Shown piece by piece: positions 31,073 through 39,987 of a DNA stretch of 44,963 nucleotides. The notes below the pieces were generated by a model, which was not told the DNA's origin, searched no databases, and saw nothing but the letters and a program-made list of their open reading frames with translations. The stretch is taken from assembly GCA_017431185.1 (NCBI GenBank), contig JAFRLP010000038.1:1-44963 (forward strand). Reading direction: 5' to 3'. The translations under genes were made by a program, and so were the position numbers. The stretch is from Victivallales bacterium. Its GTDB lineage: Bacteria > Verrucomicrobiota > Lentisphaeria > Oligosphaerales > Oligosphaeraceae. Position 1 is the stretch's first letter. The number at the start of each line of letters is the position of its first letter.

Positions 31073-34003
31073 ATGCTGAAAGCCGAACTGAGATTCTTGT
31101 TGACGTTGTTTGCTCTGGTGACTCTTCTTTGTCAAGGAGGTGAAGTCACCCTGGTGGAGGACGGCCAGCCGAAAGCCGTCATCCTGCTTGACCAGAAGGC
31201 GACCCGAAGTGCGCAGATGGGCGCTTTTGAACTGCAGCATCATGTCAGGCTCATCACTGATGTCGAACTTCCCATTGTGACAAGCGCCCCCGCCGACAGG
31301 CTTGTCATCAAGGTCGGCGGCGAAAACGATGACATCAAGGAAGAGGCCACCCGAATCCGCTTTGGCGGAAACAGAATCCTTCTCACGGGAGGCGACAGCG
31401 GCGACTATGGCAAGGTGGACTACCAGAGGCCAGGGACTTTCCCTCCCGTCGATTATCATTGGAAAGGCTCCCTTTTCGCGGTCTATGATTTTCTTGAAGA
31501 GTATTGTGACGTTCATTTTTACGGCATTTTACCGGAAGACACGACCTTCAGGAAACGTCCGACCCTTCGCGTGACGGCAAAAGACCGCGATTTCATGCCT
31601 GGGATGGATGCGTTCCGTGACTTCTTTGACGATGACTACAAGGTGCATCTGAGAAAAATCACGCCACGCGAACAGAGCCTGTGGAAACTGCGCTGGCGCG
31701 CCAGCGTCACCTACGCGAAGACCAATCACAACACCTACAGCATCTATTTCGCCCACTGGGGCAAGGCGCAGGACAAGTACCTGGACAAGGCATTCAAATA
31801 CATCGACCATGACATGTTCGCCAAAGGGTACGAGGGCAAGGGCACGTCCGTCGGCCACTTCATCGAAAAGCGGTATCCGGGCGACCTCGATTTGCCGCCG
31901 CAGCTTTGCTACACGAATCCCAAGACCATCGACTACTATGCACACGAGGGACTCACGTATTACCACGGCAGGAATGTCCTTGGGGGGTGGATGAACAAGG
32001 CCGGCACCATCTCGCCTGAGCGGAACCTCATGCCCCATTTCCCTGGAAAGCCGTTCTACTATCCCTATGAGGGAAACGACACAGGAGACTTCTGCAAATG
32101 CGCGGAATGCCAGAGGCTTGCCAAGGGGGACTCCTTCTCCCAGACTAAATTCCGCTTCCTCAACAATCTGGTAAAGCGAGCCGAAGAACTAGACCCCAAG
32201 GCGAAGATTGGCTTCTCCACCCTTGCCTATGGCAAGACATTGGAGTACCCCGAAGGGCTTGAACTCTCCGACCGAGCCTCCGTCGAACTCTGCCTCGTCA
32301 ACTATGCCTGGTGGCATCCGACAATCTACAAGCGGAGCATCGAGAACTACGCGAAATGGGTGGCGGCCCTCAAGGGCAAGGCTCCCTTGACCCTCTGGCT
32401 CTATGTCTATGGTCCCCAGCATGATGCGAAAGTCCATTATGGAAGGTACAAGAATTTCCCCTTCTTCTATCCCTGGCAGATGGCGAAGCAGATGCAGCGG
32501 TTCAACAAGGACGGTGTGAAGGGAGTCTTTGCGGAGTGCAAGATGCCCGTCAACTATCTTGAGGCATATATCGTCTCCAAACTTGCCTACGACCCGTCGC
32601 TTGACGCGGAGAGGCTCATCGACAAGTTCTTCTCCGACTACTATGGGGCTGCATCCGCCCCTGTGCAGAAACTTCATCGTATCATCGAGACTGCGGTCTT
32701 CAGTCCCGAATTCACGCCGAAAGAGTGGACAAAGGACCCGAAGAGGGCTGGAGGTCCGAACGGCATAACCGTCAGTCCCTGGTGGCCAACGCGCTTGTGG
32801 TCACGTGAGTTGAACTACACGCTCGGCTCGCACGAGCGGATCGAGGAACTCAACGCCCTTGTCGAGGAGGCGAAGACGCTGGTCAAGACCCCCGAGGAGA
32901 AGGAGCGGCTGGAGAGGTTCATCGCCCTGGTCTGGACTCCCGCCCTGGAAGGGCGCCGCGAGCATGACCTCTATCTCAAGCAGAAGGAGGTTCCGCCACG
33001 CAGCATCCCCTTGACCCCAATGGACGACGCGGCGGGCGGAGACCCCCAACTGGTGGACTGGAGCAAAGTGCGCTCCACGGACAAATGGCTCTCCCCCAAT
33101 GCGGAGGACATCGGCAGCACGGTTGAATTCAAGGTGGCAGCCGACTCCAAGTACCTCTATTTCCGTTTCCATGAAGACCGCCAGCCCCTTTTGACAGAGG
33201 GATTGTGGACAGAGAACGTGGAGTTCTTCTTCACCGACGGCGGCATCTACCCCTACTATCATTTTGCGCATGGCCCCAAGGCCAACTCCAAGCCGACTGG
33301 TCTGCTGATTCGGAACAACAACGACAGCATCTCCGAGACGGACTATGACTTCAAGGCCAGCACCGTCTCCATCCCGACCGGGAAGGACTGGACGCTGTTC
33401 ATCTCGATACCCAGGGAACGGCTTCCCATTGCCAACAATGTGCTGTCGTGCGACTTCTTCCGCATGAGGCACGACGGCAAACAATGGCATGTCAGCTGCT
33501 GGCAGCCGACGTACACGGTCAGTGGCAACAAGGGGATGGACAGTTATGGAAAGATATACATCACGCCCTTTGTAATCGAGGACAAGGATTTCAAGCTCAT
33601 CTGGAAGGGCCAGGCGACAGACCGCGTGAAGGACGAGGGGGCCGAGGACAAATCCGCCGCCTACCAGTCGGCCAAGCATCCATGGTATCTCTCGTACCAT
33701 TTCCCCAAGGGCTTCCCCACCGACAAGTACAGGCTCGTCGTCCGCACCAGAGTCGAGGCGAAGGAGGCGGATTCCGTCGCCTTCGGCGTGTATAATGGCA
33801 AAAAACGCGTCCTCTCAAAGACCGCCGATGTCAAGGCGCTCGGCATGAACGGGATGAGGTATGTCGAGTTCGAACTCGGCAGCTCCTCTTTCCTCCATGG
33901 AATGTATTTTTATGCGGGCGGCATCTATGTCGGCGAACAGTTGAACAGGCACCCTGACGAAAAAATCTACGTGGACAACCTTCGCTTTGAGGCTATTCCA
34001 TAG
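31073..34003 (+). CDS. DUF4838 family glycan-active protein with C-terminal CBM9-like domain
   Basis: 976 residues; ATG 31073 preferred to GTG 31067 because GGGAG at 31063-31067 is correctly spaced. Signal peptide about MLKAELRFLLTLFALVTLLCQG. Residues 20-170 form an alpha-glucuronidase-type N domain (AAFELQHHV-like GAFELQHHVRLI, HWKGSLFAVYDFLEEYC). The DUF4838 barrel follows, with the C-x-C-x2-C motif DFCKCAECQRLA, RFLNNLVKRAEE and FAECKMPVNYLEAYIVSKLAYDP. Residues about 660-830 resemble a CBM9/DOMON-like domain (VEFKVAADSKYLYFRFHED, WTENVEFFFTDGG). It is probably a periplasmic or surface enzyme on uronic-acid-bearing glycans. The reaction is inferred. Confidence 0.82.
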   Translation: MLKAELRFLLTLFALVTLLCQGGEVTLVEDGQPKAVILLDQKATRSAQMGAFELQHHVRLITDVELPIVTSAPADRLVIKVGGENDDIKEEATRIRFGGNRILLTGGDSGDYGKVDYQRPGTFPPVDYHWKGSLFAVYDFLEEYCDVHFYGILPEDTTFRKRPTLRVTAKDRDFMPGMDAFRDFFDDDYKVHLRKITPREQSLWKLRWRASVTYAKTNHNTYSIYFAHWGKAQDKYLDKAFKYIDHDMFAKGYEGKGTSVGHFIEKRYPGDLDLPPQLCYTNPKTIDYYAHEGLTYYHGRNVLGGWMNKAGTISPERNLMPHFPGKPFYYPYEGNDTGDFCKCAECQRLAKGDSFSQTKFRFLNNLVKRAEELDPKAKIGFSTLAYGKTLEYPEGLELSDRASVELCLVNYAWWHPTIYKRSIENYAKWVAALKGKAPLTLWLYVYGPQHDAKVHYGRYKNFPFFYPWQMAKQMQRFNKDGVKGVFAECKMPVNYLEAYIVSKLAYDPSLDAERLIDKFFSDYYGAASAPVQKLHRIIETAVFSPEFTPKEWTKDPKRAGGPNGITVSPWWPTRLWSRELNYTLGSHERIEELNALVEEAKTLVKTPEEKERLERFIALVWTPALEGRREHDLYLKQKEVPPRSIPLTPMDDAAGGDPQLVDWSKVRSTDKWLSPNAEDIGSTVEFKVAADSKYLYFRFHEDRQPLLTEGLWTENVEFFFTDGGIYPYYHFAHGPKANSKPTGLLIRNNNDSISETDYDFKASTVSIPTGKDWTLFISIPRERLPIANNVLSCDFFRMRHDGKQWHVSCWQPTYTVSGNKGMDSYGKIYITPFVIEDKDFKLIWKGQATDRVKDEGAEDKSAAYQSAKHPWYLSYHFPKGFPTDKYRLVVRTRVEAKEADSVAFGVYNGKKRVLSKTADVKALGMNGMRYVEFELGSSSFLHGMYFYAGGIYVGEQLNRHPDEKIYVDNLRFEAIP

Positions 34004-34033
34004 TGTCATTGCCACTTTTTTCCTCTATTCGGT

Positions 34034-34079
34034 TTGCAATTCCCAAATCAGGGGGTATTTTAATAATAAATCGGTTTAT
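34034..34079 (+). promoter_or_regulatory. Promoter with LacI-type operator for the second glycan operon
   Basis: TTGCAA at 34034-34039 and TATTTT at 34056-34061 are 16 bp apart. Just downstream, 34066-34079 reads ATAAATCGGTTTAT, a palindrome around CG with one mismatched pair. Geometry is the same as at 25375-25425: the operator begins a few bases after the -10 box. Autoregulation by the LacI protein encoded 28 bp downstream is likely. Confidence 0.65.
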
Positions 34080-34106
34080 CATTTTTTTAGTTGCGTGAAG
34101 AAAAGA

Positions 34107-35198
34107 ATGGACAATCATGTGACCATCATGGATGTAGCCCGTGCGGCGGGGGTGTCGAAGGGTGTGGTCAGTGCGGTGTTGTCCGGTCGGGGGGGGACGA
34201 TACGGGTATCGGCGGCGCGTCGTGCGGCGGTGGAGCAGGCGGCGCGTCGTCTGGACTACAAGCCGAATCTGATGGCGCGGAGTCTGCTGTCGCGCAAATC
34301 CTATCTGCTGGCCTATCTGTGTCCTGGAGGCGGGGGGACATGGGGCGTTTCGACCAGGCTTTTGCGCGGGTTGCAGCGTTCCGCCCTTCGGCGTGGGTAT
34401 TCGCTGGTGGTCTATCCATCGGACTCCCTGGAGAGTGAGCGGGAGAACATACGGGCGGCCCTGGCGCGTCAGGTTGACGGGATGCTCGTCTCGCCGCTGA
34501 TGCTGGACATGGAGAGCAACATTTCGGAGTATCATCGGCTCTTGTCGGAAGGGCTTCCCCTGGTTCAGATAGGCATGATCTGCGCAGGGCTGCCCACGGT
34601 GATGCGCGATTATCGGGCCTGCGCCCGCGAGGGCGTGCATCGTTTGCTGGAGCGTGGTTTTCGGCGCGTCGCCTTTGTGGTACACAGCAACTATGTTGAC
34701 CCGTTGACGGGGCCGGCCTCCCACGCCATGTTTCTGGGATACCAGGAGGGGATGGCGGAGGCTGGGCTGCCGTGTGAAATCGTGCCGGTGAATGTGGACT
34801 CGGTTCGCTGCGCCAGCACACAGGCCTACAAGGCAATGGCCTTGGAGGTGGCGCATGACGCCTTTGCCCAGCACTTGAATGCGCATGCGGCCCCTGATGC
34901 GGTGCTGGCCACCAACCATAATCTGGCATACGGCGTGGGACTTGCTTTGAGGGAGCGCGGGGTTGCCGCGCCTGAAGACGTGCCAATCATTTCATGCAGT
35001 GACGATTATGTGCTGCCTTCCCTGGTTTTTCCGCAGTTGTCGGGCTTTCCCATTGACGGAGAGGCCCTTTCGGAGGCGGCAATCGCGCTCTGCCTGGGGG
35101 AGACGAGTGCGGCCCAGCCGATTCTGGTCCCCCAGCCCTACGTTGAAAGAGAGAGTTTTCGTTCCCTTCCCTGTCCAGCAAAAGGAGTGTCAAAATGA
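34107..35198 (+). CDS. LacI family transcriptional regulator
   Basis: 363 residues from ATG 34107; GTG 34095 is an in-frame alternative. [26 protein letters not shown] and hinge [19 protein letters not shown] are typical LacI. The effector domain has [15 protein letters not shown], matching IIYPAEDVEEERLNL at the same place in the regulator at 27163, so the two are paralogues. The half-site it should read (ATAAAT-CG) differs from the TGAAAC-CG-type site upstream of the first operon, which fits separate specificity. The stop overlaps the ATG of the pseudopilin gene (ATGA at 35195-35198). Confidence 0.9.
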   Translation: MDNHVTIMDVARAAGVSKGVVSAVLSGRGGTIRVSAARRAAVEQAARRLDYKPNLMARSLLSRKSYLLAYLCPGGGGTWGVSTRLLRGLQRSALRRGYSLVVYPSDSLESERENIRAALARQVDGMLVSPLMLDMESNISEYHRLLSEGLPLVQIGMICAGLPTVMRDYRACAREGVHRLLERGFRRVAFVVHSNYVDPLTGPASHAMFLGYQEGMAEAGLPCEIVPVNVDSVRCASTQAYKAMALEVAHDAFAQHLNAHAAPDAVLATNHNLAYGVGLALRERGVAAPEDVPIISCSDDYVLPSLVFPQLSGFPIDGEALSEAAIALCLGETSAAQPILVPQPYVERESFRSLPCPAKGVSK

Positions 35199-35950
35199 TT
35201 CCGAAAAAGAAATGCAGAATATTCACTCTCATTGAGTTGCTGGTCGTCATCGCGATAATCGCCATACTTGCCGCGATGCTGTTGCCCGCCTTGGTGAAGT
35301 CGCGCAAGAAGGCGCACGGCGTCAATTGCCGTGCCAGCCTGCGGCAGTGCGCGATGGTCTATGCCTTCTATGCGAATGATTACGAGGATTATATCATGCC
35401 ATGCGCCTTCAAAGGGGAAGCGGTTACGACCGTCCCCTTCAACTACGTGCAGATAGTCAATTACCTGAAGTTGCCGAGGCAACTGGTCACGAAGCGCACG
35501 GTGTCGCCGCTGTATTGCCATCGCGGGGAGAATACCGCGATGACGGATTATTTCAACATCAACGCCACGACCTCCCCATACAAATTGGACTTCCTCACCA
35601 GCGGGGCAATCTCGGTCATGTACACCTACGCCAGCAACGGCATCATCAGCCCGAAGGCAAGTTCACATGAGGAGAGCTACGGTCCGCTCCCCATCCGCAA
35701 GACCACGCAGATCAAGTCCGCCAGCGGGGCGATGCTCATGGGGGATGGGGCAGGCCAGATTGTCGTTCCCAACTCGCAGTCCTTCATGGTGCGTCATGGA
35801 GGGGCGGTCAACACCAACTACCTGGATTGCCATGTCGAGTCGAAGAACACCCGTTGGTTTGACGGGACAAAGATTGGCTCCCTGGCCGTCCCTGACCGAT
35901 ATCTTTTCCAGAACGGCACCCAGACGGCCGCGCCCTGGTTCAGGGAATAA
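35195..35950 (+). CDS. Type II secretion/pilin-like prepilin (PVC type)
   Basis: 251 residues beginning with leader MIPKKKCRI before [20 protein letters not shown], again with a non-glycine residue (isoleucine) before FTLIE. A cysteine-containing globular domain ([23 protein letters not shown]) and a terminal [15 protein letters not shown] segment follow, a divergent form of the DGHV motif. Aligned end to end with the prepilin at 28250 it keeps only the N-terminal helix and outline. It is translationally coupled to the LacI gene, the second LacI-pseudopilin pair in this window. Confidence 0.85.
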   Translation: MIPKKKCRIFTLIELLVVIAIIAILAAMLLPALVKSRKKAHGVNCRASLRQCAMVYAFYANDYEDYIMPCAFKGEAVTTVPFNYVQIVNYLKLPRQLVTKRTVSPLYCHRGENTAMTDYFNINATTSPYKLDFLTSGAISVMYTYASNGIISPKASSHEESYGPLPIRKTTQIKSASGAMLMGDGAGQIVVPNSQSFMVRHGGAVNTNYLDCHVESKNTRWFDGTKIGSLAVPDRYLFQNGTQTAAPWFRE

Positions 35951-35982
35951 GGGGTCGCAAAAGAGTGAAAGGAGAAAGCAAA

Positions 35983-37776
35983 ATGAGTTTCAGTTCCGAA
36001 AAGCGCACGATTCTGTTCACTGGCTATGTGGCGATGGGATGCGTGCTGACGTTTGAGCAGTTCCGCCAGGTGGCGGATGCGGCGAAAGCTGCCGGTTTCA
36101 CCCATGTTGACCTGGGAAGCGCCATGTGCGACCGTTCGCGCTGGCAGTTGGACAACGGCGGGGCCTATGCCCCTGGCTATGATTTCTACACCGAATACAC
36201 GGCCGCGTTTGCCGACCCGTTCAAATTCGTCTGCCCGACGGCTCTGCGGGAGTTTCTGCCGACGGCGGACATCGCCGCCAACGGTGAGGAACTGCGCCGC
36301 CGCGCCGCGTACTTGGCCCAGATAGGGTTGAAGGGATGCCTGATAGGGGCATGGCCGCAATGGCTGCCGGAGGCGGTCTATTCCGCCCACCCCGAATGGC
36401 GCGGGCCGCGCTGCGACATGCCGTTCCGCAGCCGCAGGGCGTATTTCGCGCCCTGTGTTGACCAGCCTGATGTGCTTGCGCTCTATCGGGAGGCGGCGCG
36501 GGGAATCCATGAACTTGCCCCGAACTTCGACACCTTCATCTTCATGACCAACGATTCCGGCACCTCGATGTGCTGGAACCAGGACTCCTATCCTGGCATG
36601 AACGGGCCTGCGGCATGCCGCGGACGCTCCATGACCGACCGCGTGACGGGGTTCCTGAATGCCCTGGAGGAGGGGCTGGACACGCCTGACGCGCTCGCCT
36701 ACAACGCCTGGCAGGGGTTCTGGTGCTTCAGCGGGATGCTCTCTCCGCACGCGGGGAACACCCACGGCGAAAGAATCTGGTTTGTGCGTCCGCCCCAGGA
36801 CAAGCCGGTCATCCACGAGAATCCCCTGGGGATGCTGACCGAATTGGAGAACGCCGCCAAAGGGCGCCCCGACATCATTGTGGTCAACGTCGAGCAGGCT
36901 CAGCAGACCTTCCGTCAGGACGGGGTGTATGTCAGGATGCTCCAGAAGTTCGCCAGACGTCCCACGGACGGTTTCACCGACCGTCTGCTTTTCCTCAAGG
37001 AATTCATCGCCGAATGGAAGTTGGACACGGGCAACCGCCTTCTGGACGCCTGGGTGTCGTTGTACAGAGGGGTGGACGACACCTCGCTGCGGCGGCTGTT
37101 CTACTACAGCATCTTCCTCTACGGCTGCATGAGCGCGCGTTTTCTGGTGCGTCCGTTAGTTCCTAGACCAGAGAAACTTACAGAGGAGGAGAAGGCGTAC
37201 TACAAACGGCATGTGTTTGATTCCCTTGACCGCCAGGACTACGAATTGGACTTGCTCAACATCCACGGTCTGCGCAACGAGTTCCACGGTCGCACCAAGG
37301 AGGAGGCCGAGCGCAGTGCGCACTGCTGGGATTCCGTCATAGCCAGCTGGCTCACAGCGGAGAGCAATCTGGTCGAGGCTCTGAAGGTTGCGCCCAGCGA
37401 GTTCGCCAGGGCGCACCAGGCGCAGTTGCTGCGCGGTGTGCGGACACTGCTCTGCTTTGCCCGCAACCTGAAGCACTGCGAACTGTTCCAGGCCATGCTT
37501 GACCGGGCCGGCCAGGACGGATATGGCCCGAATGCCAATTCCGACAAGCTGGAGGTCATCATGCGCCAGGAGTTCGACAATGCGGGCGACCTCATCCGGA
37601 TTTTGGAGGAGCCCGATGCGCTTTCCGTCCTGCCTCTTGCGCCGACCCCTGAAAAGGAGCATACCTTCCTGTTTGGCCCGAATCTGGCCGGGCAACTTCG
37701 CGAAAAGCGTCGGCTGATGCTAAAGTATTGGCGCGACTCCCAAGTGCTCTTCGATTTCAAGAACCGCTTCCATTAG
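35983..37776 (+). CDS. TIM-barrel-like protein of the glycan operon, unknown activity
   Basis: 597 residues from ATG 35983, with AAAGGAG at 35967 and suitable spacing; the GTG at 35965 overlaps that site. No signal peptide. The N-terminal 400 residues look like a glycosidase barrel: FRQVADAAKAAGFTHVDLG, LAQIGLKGCLIGAWPQWLPEA, FDTFIFMTNDSGTSMCW and ALAYNAWQGFWCFSGML. A helical C-terminal region (LLRGVRTLLCFARNLKHCELFQAML) follows. Order and context resemble GH20/DUF4838-like proteins, but no catalytic pair can be named. It lies 18 bp before the heparinase-like gene. Confidence 0.55.
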   Translation: MSFSSEKRTILFTGYVAMGCVLTFEQFRQVADAAKAAGFTHVDLGSAMCDRSRWQLDNGGAYAPGYDFYTEYTAAFADPFKFVCPTALREFLPTADIAANGEELRRRAAYLAQIGLKGCLIGAWPQWLPEAVYSAHPEWRGPRCDMPFRSRRAYFAPCVDQPDVLALYREAARGIHELAPNFDTFIFMTNDSGTSMCWNQDSYPGMNGPAACRGRSMTDRVTGFLNALEEGLDTPDALAYNAWQGFWCFSGMLSPHAGNTHGERIWFVRPPQDKPVIHENPLGMLTELENAAKGRPDIIVVNVEQAQQTFRQDGVYVRMLQKFARRPTDGFTDRLLFLKEFIAEWKLDTGNRLLDAWVSLYRGVDDTSLRRLFYYSIFLYGCMSARFLVRPLVPRPEKLTEEEKAYYKRHVFDSLDRQDYELDLLNIHGLRNEFHGRTKEEAERSAHCWDSVIASWLTAESNLVEALKVAPSEFARAHQAQLLRGVRTLLCFARNLKHCELFQAMLDRAGQDGYGPNANSDKLEVIMRQEFDNAGDLIRILEEPDALSVLPLAPTPEKEHTFLFGPNLAGQLREKRRLMLKYWRDSQVLFDFKNRFH

Positions 37777-37794
37777 AAATCGCGTGAAAGGAAC

Positions 37795-39987
37795 ATGCGT
37801 AAATCATGCCTCGTCCTGTTTCTGTTTTGGCTGGCTGTCCTGCATGCGAAGCCGGTGCATCCTCACCTTCTGTTTGGGCGGGAGGATTTGCCGGCCATTC
37901 GAGTTCGGGCGCAGAGCGGGGTGGGCAAGCGTGCGCTGGAGTCGCTGAAGGTGCGGTGCGAAAAGCACTTGCCGCTGGAGACCTTCGCGACCCAGGAGAA
38001 GCGCGGTCAACTGTCCGAAAAGGCCCTTGACCCGCTGACCGAACTTGCCCTGGCCTGGCTGGTTACGGAAGACAACCGGTACGCGGCTGCGCTGGAGCGT
38101 CTGGTCTCGGTCGCCCGGTCTGCTCAGGTGGACTTGCTCAAATACGGGTGCCACGTGCCTTTTCTGTTTGATTGGGGGTATGAGGCGCTTTCTTCCGACT
38201 CGCGAAACTATCTCAAGCAGCAGATTTTGACCGTGCTGCGCGATGACCCCAGATGCAAACGCTTCCCGCCGTTCTGCATCCAGGGCAACTGGGGGTATTT
38301 CATGTATCGACCCTGGGCAATCCGCTGGCAGGCCGTGCTGGAGGGGCATCCCGAATACGACGAGTCTGCATTAAGGCAGATGGCCGCCAATCTGAAGACC
38401 CTGCTTTGCCACGCCATCACCTCCCAAGGGGTGCCAACCGAGCATGGCGCCTATCTGAATTACCCCTTTGAACTCAATGGCAGCGCGATGCTTGTCCTTC
38501 AGCGCAAAGGCATGTTGGCGGTGGAGGAGACCAACCTGCCCAAGTTGACGCATTGGCTATGGCTGGAGACCACTTCCGCAAATCCGCCCCGTTATTTTCC
38601 TTTGGCGGACTGCCGTGTGCAGGCTCCGTCCCTCTATATGCTGCGTCTGCTTCGTCTGCTGTTGCCGAAGGATGCGGAACTGGAGGCCTTCCTGCGGCGA
38701 TGCGGGGAGGAGGGCGAACTGAGGCCGGACCCCATCTCGGGGTTGCTGTATGGACGTCCGGCAGGGGAGGGGCTTCAGCCCATCGGGCCAGCGTATCTGG
38801 CTGATGCGCAGACGAATCTGCTCCTGTTCCGTGACAATTGGCAGCCAGGCGCATGGCAGTTCGCCACGCAGGCCACTCCGACGCGGGGGCACTCCCACTC
38901 CGACGTGGGGTCGCTGGTGGTTTTCGCGGGAGACTCGTTCCGCGTCTTTGACCCTGGCTATGGCATTAGGGAGGGCACGTCCCATAACATTGCGGGCTTT
39001 GACGGGGTGACCCCTTCCGCCCAGGGGGGCGCTGGCTCCATGGAAAGTCTGGTTGGGGGGCACGGTGGTGTGGTCTCCGTGGACTCCTTTGACGCCTGGA
39101 ACTCCCGCGTGCTGTACGCCAATCGCATGGAGTCAACTCCGCAGGTACACTGGGCGTACCGTGACATGGTGTTTCTGGCTCCTCAAAACGATTTGCCTGG
39201 CTGTGTCTATGTGGCGGACAATCTCCGTGCCCTGAAGGAGGAGCCTGGCTATGAACTGTACTGGCAGCAGGAACTGACTCAAGAGGCTGAACTTGGTGAG
39301 CAGTCCGCCTTGTTTCGGGATGCTTCAGGCAACGTCAGGACCAGCCTTCTGTTCCTGCAACCCTCCGCTGTAAAATTGACGCTTCAGGAGAAAAGGATTG
39401 CCCGTTCTGACCAGTATCATCGCACGCTTCAGGCGTCTGGAGGGGACGGGCGTTTCCTCACTGCCATCCTGACCCTGGACAGCCGGCCTGCGCCTGCCGT
39501 GAAATGCTTTGAGAGGCCATTCTACGGATTCTCCCATGCCCTGCAATGGGCGGACTGCACAGATTTTCTGGCTGGTCCGCAGCCCTGTCCCAAGAGCGGG
39601 GCCATGCCATTGCCTGCCCGTCTGAAGGTGGTGCGGGTGCCGAAGGCTGCCTTGGGCGGTTTTCCCAGGCAAATGCCTGATGACCTGCAGTGGTATTTGT
39701 CTGCAGGCGGAGAGTTCCAGGTCGGTTCCTCGCTTCTTTTTATGGCGCGTGAGGCGGAGAATGACCGCCAGATGATAACCTATCCCAGAGTCGCGTGGCT
39801 GGCCTGGGCTATGCGTGACTCCGACGGCCTGCGGGTGACACTCCGTCCCGAACCGCGTTCTCATGCGAAGCCTCTGAAAATCGCTGTCCACGCCTTTGCC
39901 CCCGACGCGAAGAGCGTGATATGCAATGGTGTTCCAATCCCCTTCCAGCAGCATGACAAATATGTCGATTTCACGTTTTCTCCATAA
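37795..39987 (+). CDS. Heparinase II/III family protein
   Basis: 730 residues with signal peptide MRKSCLVLFLFWLAVLHA. The alpha/alpha-toroid begins HPHLLFGREDLPAIRVRAQSG, followed by helices with ALAWLVTEDNRYAAALERL and GNWGYFMYRPWAIRWQAVLE. The C-terminal beta-sandwich has the family motif RGHSHSDVGSLVVFAGD with FRVFDPGYG. The catalytic-type tyrosine and histidines are consistent with a polysaccharide lyase cutting uronic-acid-containing glycans (heparin, alginate or ulvan types) in the periplasm or outside. AAAGGA just before the ATG. Substrate unknown. Confidence 0.85.
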   Translation: MRKSCLVLFLFWLAVLHAKPVHPHLLFGREDLPAIRVRAQSGVGKRALESLKVRCEKHLPLETFATQEKRGQLSEKALDPLTELALAWLVTEDNRYAAALERLVSVARSAQVDLLKYGCHVPFLFDWGYEALSSDSRNYLKQQILTVLRDDPRCKRFPPFCIQGNWGYFMYRPWAIRWQAVLEGHPEYDESALRQMAANLKTLLCHAITSQGVPTEHGAYLNYPFELNGSAMLVLQRKGMLAVEETNLPKLTHWLWLETTSANPPRYFPLADCRVQAPSLYMLRLLRLLLPKDAELEAFLRRCGEEGELRPDPISGLLYGRPAGEGLQPIGPAYLADAQTNLLLFRDNWQPGAWQFATQATPTRGHSHSDVGSLVVFAGDSFRVFDPGYGIREGTSHNIAGFDGVTPSAQGGAGSMESLVGGHGGVVSVDSFDAWNSRVLYANRMESTPQVHWAYRDMVFLAPQNDLPGCVYVADNLRALKEEPGYELYWQQELTQEAELGEQSALFRDASGNVRTSLLFLQPSAVKLTLQEKRIARSDQYHRTLQASGGDGRFLTAILTLDSRPAPAVKCFERPFYGFSHALQWADCTDFLAGPQPCPKSGAMPLPARLKVVRVPKAALGGFPRQMPDDLQWYLSAGGEFQVGSSLLFMAREAENDRQMITYPRVAWLAWAMRDSDGLRVTLRPEPRSHAKPLKIAVHAFAPDAKSVICNGVPIPFQQHDKYVDFTFSP

